Assembly (NCBI GenBank): GCA_002345145.1 | Contig: DDVC01000007.1 | Coordinates: forward strand, 28,931 to 37,239 | DNA: 8,309 bases | Reading direction: 5' to 3' | Source: Bacteroidetes bacterium UBA2322 | GTDB taxonomy: Bacteria; Bacteroidota; Bacteroidia; Chitinophagales; UBA2359 | In this document: positions 7,201 through 8,309 of the stretch, in pieces | Numbering within the stretch: position 1 is the first letter of the stretch | Layout of the letters: each line of letters opens with the position of its first letter | Translations under genes and position numbers: made by a program | Notes under the pieces: generated by a model | Database searches by the model: none | The model's input: only the letters and a program-made list of their open reading frames with translations | What the model was told of the DNA's origin: nothing

Positions 7201-7929
7201 GGTAGTTTTGGCAGTTGCACGCAATCTGTTATATTTACCGTTTTGCCTAATTGTTCGGTAAAATTATTTGCTAAGGTGATGCTGCAAGGCGCTTATAATG
7301 CCACCACTACCCAAATGAACACCACCCTCTTAATGCAGGGTTTGCTGCCCATAACCCAACCCTACAATACCGCGCCGTGGAACTATGCCGGCGCCGAAGC
7401 CTATGCTTCCTACACGCAGTTGCCTTCTAATATGGTAGATTGGGTATTGATAGAACTGCGACACGCTACTACCCGCGCCCTCTTGCAGCAAAAAGCCGTA
7501 TTACTGCTTGCCGACGGCTGGCTCATAGAGGTAAACGGCAGCAGCAGCGCCGGCATTGAATTTAGTGGCATAGCGCCCAATACACCGGTTTTTGTTGCCA
7601 TACGACACCGAAACCACCTGCCCATTTTGAGCGCCGCCCCCGTAACCCTGCCCAATAACGGCAATACCTACGATTTTACCCTTACAGCCAGCCGCGCCAT
7701 GTATAACCTGCAAGCCGAACTGGGCTCCAAAGCCGGCTTGTACTTGGGCGATATTGATGCCAACGGGGTTATTAACTTTGCCGATATTAACCGATACCGC
7801 CTGCAACTCCTGCAACTCAACGCTTACCGTACTGCCGATGTAAACATGGATGGCAGTGTTACCGTTCCCGATTTTAACACCCTGCTGCCTAATGTGCGCC
7901 TATTTTCTAATACTGAACTGAGGTATTAA
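4279..7929 (+). CDS. Secreted multidomain zinc metalloprotease (reprolysin-like) with Fn3 repeats and dockerin-like C-terminus
   Basis: The 1216-residue product has a Sec signal peptide (1-22, ending near QAQ) and a propeptide-like region (about 25-200, including GEEIWIEPLNYRL). A metzincin catalytic domain follows (about 204-390). The zinc site is HEMGHCFGATHD (340-351) with His340, His344, His350 as ligands and Glu341 as catalyst. The Met-turn is FLMQPTI (Met359), so the M12B/reprolysin-like group fits best. Three Fn3-like repeats follow (about 396-475, 477-557, 562-648), each with a cysteine pair 11 residues apart. Next come an Ig-like segment (650-740), a jelly-roll/MAM-like domain (about 744-903) and a repeat with GGTFAATPAGLVIDAQTGAV (939-958). 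The C-terminal module (about 991-1145, including GLLPITQPYN and HRNHLPILSAAPV) is widespread in secreted Bacteroidota proteins. It ends with two dockerin-type calcium loops, D1158-D1160-N1162-D1169 and D1187-N1189-D1191-D1198. I see no standard type IX sorting domain. Extracellular proteolysis or adhesion is likely; the substrate is unknown. Confidence 0.93.
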   Translation: MRCFIITILCLLTLQSLYLQAQLPAAFDAVPLPKQDLPAVNKHLSAYRLYKIPTKEIAAFLRSKQGSTGTFSLRLGSEYAWTLHLVAHDVRSPQFSLVEITNKGSQTLPTPPVYTYKGTLAGGGEVRLSIDEGFVMGFVTTASGEEIWIEPLNYRLAAAPDEVFVVYNSVNAISTHPFTCHSMHPDLLPQTHAHAAQPRQLNACTEVEVAFVADYLLYQEKETTNRVQKQLTAVLNAVQPSYDQFNVELIITQIIISTCETCDGFSNTLDPVALQTSFRQWGNAGGITAGFDIAQLWTNRDFTGSVVGISPVGTLCTDNRYSLVQDYSPNFNALRAVSAHEMGHCFGATHDPANSLFLMQPTIVPSLTQFSANSVSQIAGHLSTRTCFTQNCPFCLAATDITYNAATATLTWEQTAPTCSLKLKRQGFTTFILQTVVSGSSYTFSGLSACYNYEVELQPICESDITAYPQTFVINASAVPTAVSVSQSAPGAATINWLGGGGLVNLRIKEAGSSVNLVNTLLTTNSYTINGLNPCRSYTVELQSVCVGFAMGNVVTTAINAVQPLVAYATMTSATTANVGFITYTFPDFAYLLRLKQQGSSTWLFETPAQTGVNYPVTGLQPCTNYELYAYANCGAELGVPRVFQFKTANIFISGATPQNCQPATATYDLALTVIHQQLSGQFTVNVAGNSYPQTYATSPQQVIITGLPATGAASVPVTVADAANPSLCSGSFSFAAPRPQCSCSVVYAEQFDACLTPPGWTNTAIGFNATALWQFGKAPADNSINGTCMAYFDDDAFDTDGGESVMLESPVFNLSNYQAATLRFDYNFNTIAGFFRVRIWNGATWIDGLQIYSGNCGFWGCTYPKAEIDLTPHLNANLRVRFIYNDGGGWDWYAGIDNVEICGFSGLSVCNAGFNYPAGNSYCKAQGIVYPMITGNQGGTFAATPAGLVIDAQTGAVNLPESASGSYTITYTSGSFGSCTQSVIFTVLPNCSVKLFAKVMLQGAYNATTTQMNTTLLMQGLLPITQPYNTAPWNYAGAEAYASYTQLPSNMVDWVLIELRHATTRALLQQKAVLLLADGWLIEVNGSSSAGIEFSGIAPNTPVFVAIRHRNHLPILSAAPVTLPNNGNTYDFTLTASRAMYNLQAELGSKAGLYLGDIDANGVINFADINRYRLQLLQLNAYRTADVNMDGSVTVPDFNTLLPNVRLFSNTELRY

Positions 7930-7930
7930 A

Positions 7931-7977
7931 AGTGAAGAGTGAAAAGTGGGTAGTTTTGGTAGATAGTTTTGGGTAGT
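7931..7977 (+). repeat. Short degenerate tandem repeats after the protease stop codon
   Basis: Three heptamers AGTGAAG, AGTGAAA and AGTGGGT run from 7931 to 7951. They merge into two copies of TAGTTTTGG (7951-7959 and 7964-7972) and a further GTAGT. This is low-complexity repetitive DNA of a kind common between genes in this phylum. It begins one base after the stop codon. Confidence 0.6.
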
Positions 7978-8034
7978 GGGCGCTAACTTCTAACAACAAA
8001 GGCAAATACGAAGTTTTGCTTCCACTTTTTGCGG

Positions 8035-8083
8035 TAAATCGGCACGTAGGGACGGCGACTTATCGCGTCTAAATGCCGATTTA
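8035..8083. repeat. Nested inverted repeat (49 bp) with GTAGGGACG core
   Basis: The outer arms TAAATCGGCA (8035-8044) and TGCCGATTTA (8074-8083) are perfect 10-bp complements. Inside is a second imperfect stem: GACG-G-CGA (8051-8058) pairs with TCGCGTC (8063-8069), leaving G8055 bulged and CTTA as the loop. The inner core GTAGGGACG...CGCGTCT resembles the palindrome at 8262-8290 (GTA..AGACGC...GCGTCTCTAC), so both may belong to one dispersed palindromic repeat family. Confidence 0.6.
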
Positions 8084-8092
8084 TCAGGGGTT

Positions 8093-8130
8093 GCTTGTGG
8101 GGATACAAGCTACGGCAAATTTTTATTTTT
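8093..8130 (+). terminator. Weak candidate terminator of the protease gene
   Basis: GCTTGT (8093-8098) and ACAAGC (8105-8110) form a 6-bp stem with a GGGGAT loop, followed after nine bases by a T-rich tract (8120-8130). The gap between stem and T-tract is long and the stem is weak, so this may not be a functional terminator. Confidence 0.22.
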
Positions 8131-8146
8131 CAAAATACATCCTTTA

Positions 8147-8173
8147 AAAACGGTACAAGTACCGTTGCGCCCT
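8147..8173. repeat. Palindromic direct repeat, copy 1
   Basis: This 27-bp unit contains the dyad AACGGTAC-AA-GTACCGTT (8149-8166, 8-bp arms, 2-bp centre) followed by GC, one variable base (G here) and CCCT. Copy 2 lies 66 bp downstream with a single mismatch. The very short centre suits protein binding as a dyad, or a cruciform, better than an RNA hairpin terminator. Confidence 0.75.
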
Positions 8174-8212
8174 ATCTTGTTTGCTGCACTGTAGTTTGCA
8201 CAATGAATGTGG

Positions 8213-8239
8213 AAAACGGTACAAGTACCGTTGCTCCCT
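8213..8239. repeat. Palindromic direct repeat, copy 2
   Basis: This unit is identical to copy 1 at 26 of 27 positions, with T instead of G at the variable base (8235). Its dyad spans 8215-8232. The 39 bp between the copies (8174-8212) show no similarity to the repeat. Confidence 0.75.
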
Positions 8240-8262
8240 GTAAAATTTTTCACTTTTTACAG
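8238..8262. repeat. Inverted repeat CTGTAAAA / TTTTACAG
   Basis: Perfect 8-bp arms at 8238-8245 and 8255-8262 enclose a 9-bp AT-rich loop. It overlaps the end of palindromic copy 2 by two bases and abuts the 8267-8286 palindrome. It could contribute to termination of either flanking gene, but there is no clear U-run after it. Confidence 0.45.
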
Positions 8263-8290
8263 TACAAGACGCACGGCCGTGCGTCTCTAC
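8262..8290. repeat. Perfect 20-bp palindrome flanked by GTA/TAC
   Basis: AGACGCACGG-CCGTGCGTCT (8267-8286) is a perfect 20-bp palindrome. GTA (8262-8264) and TAC (8288-8290) flank it and also pair, separated by CA on one side and C on the other. This form (GTAGAGACGC...GCGTCTCTAC) looks like a dispersed intergenic palindromic repeat seen in Bacteroidota and other phyla. It runs into the stop codon of the possible minus-strand gene at the right edge. Confidence 0.7.
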
Positions 8291-8309
8291 TCCACCATTA
8301 TTTTGCCGC
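8287..8309 (-). CDS. Possible last codons of a minus-strand secreted protein (partial)
   Basis: Read on the minus strand from the right edge, one frame gives Gly-Lys-Ile-Met-Val-Glu and then TAG (8287-8289). An ending of this kind (KIMVE/KKIIVE) is typical of the type A C-terminal sorting domain of type IX secretion cargo. Six codons cannot prove it, and only sequence to the right would decide. If real, it would converge on the protease gene, with the palindrome cluster between the two. Confidence 0.3.

Larger units (their letters stand above)
7930..8286. other. Repeat-rich non-coding region after the protease gene
   Basis: No convincing protein-coding frame, RNA gene or insertion sequence is visible in these roughly 360 bp. 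They contain short degenerate tandem repeats near the protease stop codon and then at least six inverted repeats between 8035 and 8286, listed separately. Transcription of the protease presumably ends here, but no classical hairpin directly followed by a U-run is found. Confidence 0.7.

Noticed and set aside
8147..8239. Minimal CRISPR array (27-bp repeat, 39-bp spacer, 27-bp repeat)
   Set aside because: Only two repeats with one mismatch, a strongly palindromic unit with a 2-bp centre, no third repeat and no cas gene in the window. A duplicated palindrome is simpler.
8035..8290. Insertion sequence or MITE with defined ends
   Set aside because: No transposase, no matching terminal inverted repeats bounding the whole region and no target-site duplication could be identified.

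Overview
The window looks like a chromosomal segment of a Bacteroidota bacterium. Intergenic DNA is AT-rich, start codons have A-rich leaders instead of Shine-Dalgarno boxes, and several genes have the TAnnTTTG (-7) element used by the Bacteroidota primary sigma factor. The large secreted protein has a domain set typical of that phylum. There is no rRNA, no tRNA, no cas gene and no transposase. The genus cannot be told from the sequence.

Layout, left to right. A BioY-type biotin transporter subunit lies on the minus strand (26-571). A divergent intergenic gap of about 440 bp, holding at most one doubtful 43-codon ORF, leads to a secreted YceI-family protein (1009-1620, plus). A perfect 16-bp hairpin (1644-1684) closes that gene and the convergent TerC-family membrane protein (1705-2442, minus). 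TerC and the next gene, an uncharacterised membrane-anchored protein (2583-3563, plus), diverge from an interleaved pair of promoters whose -7 boxes are six bases apart. A DUF6702-like exported protein (3627-4118, minus) follows. It diverges from a 1216-residue secreted multidomain zinc metalloprotease (4279-7929, plus) that fills almost half of the window. The last 380 bp contain no convincing complete gene, but hold at least six inverted repeats and one 27-bp duplicated palindromic unit. At the extreme right edge the minus strand may hold the last codons of another secreted protein.

The genes do not form one pathway. All are single-gene transcription units in divergent or convergent order: vitamin uptake (BioY), a periplasmic or secreted lipocalin-like protein (YceI), a probable metal-ion exporter (TerC), two uncharacterised envelope proteins and an exported protease. 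The common theme is envelope and secretion.

For three genes (bioY, the 326-aa membrane protein and the DUF6702-like protein) the longest open frame begins at TTG, upstream of or inside a good promoter element. I therefore use internal ATG starts. No complete new multi-gene system is evident. The points most worth following up are the dense palindrome cluster at 8035-8290, the symmetric divergent promoter at 2470-2536, the unknown membrane protein, and the protease's cystine-clamped Fn3 repeats and dockerin-like C-terminus.
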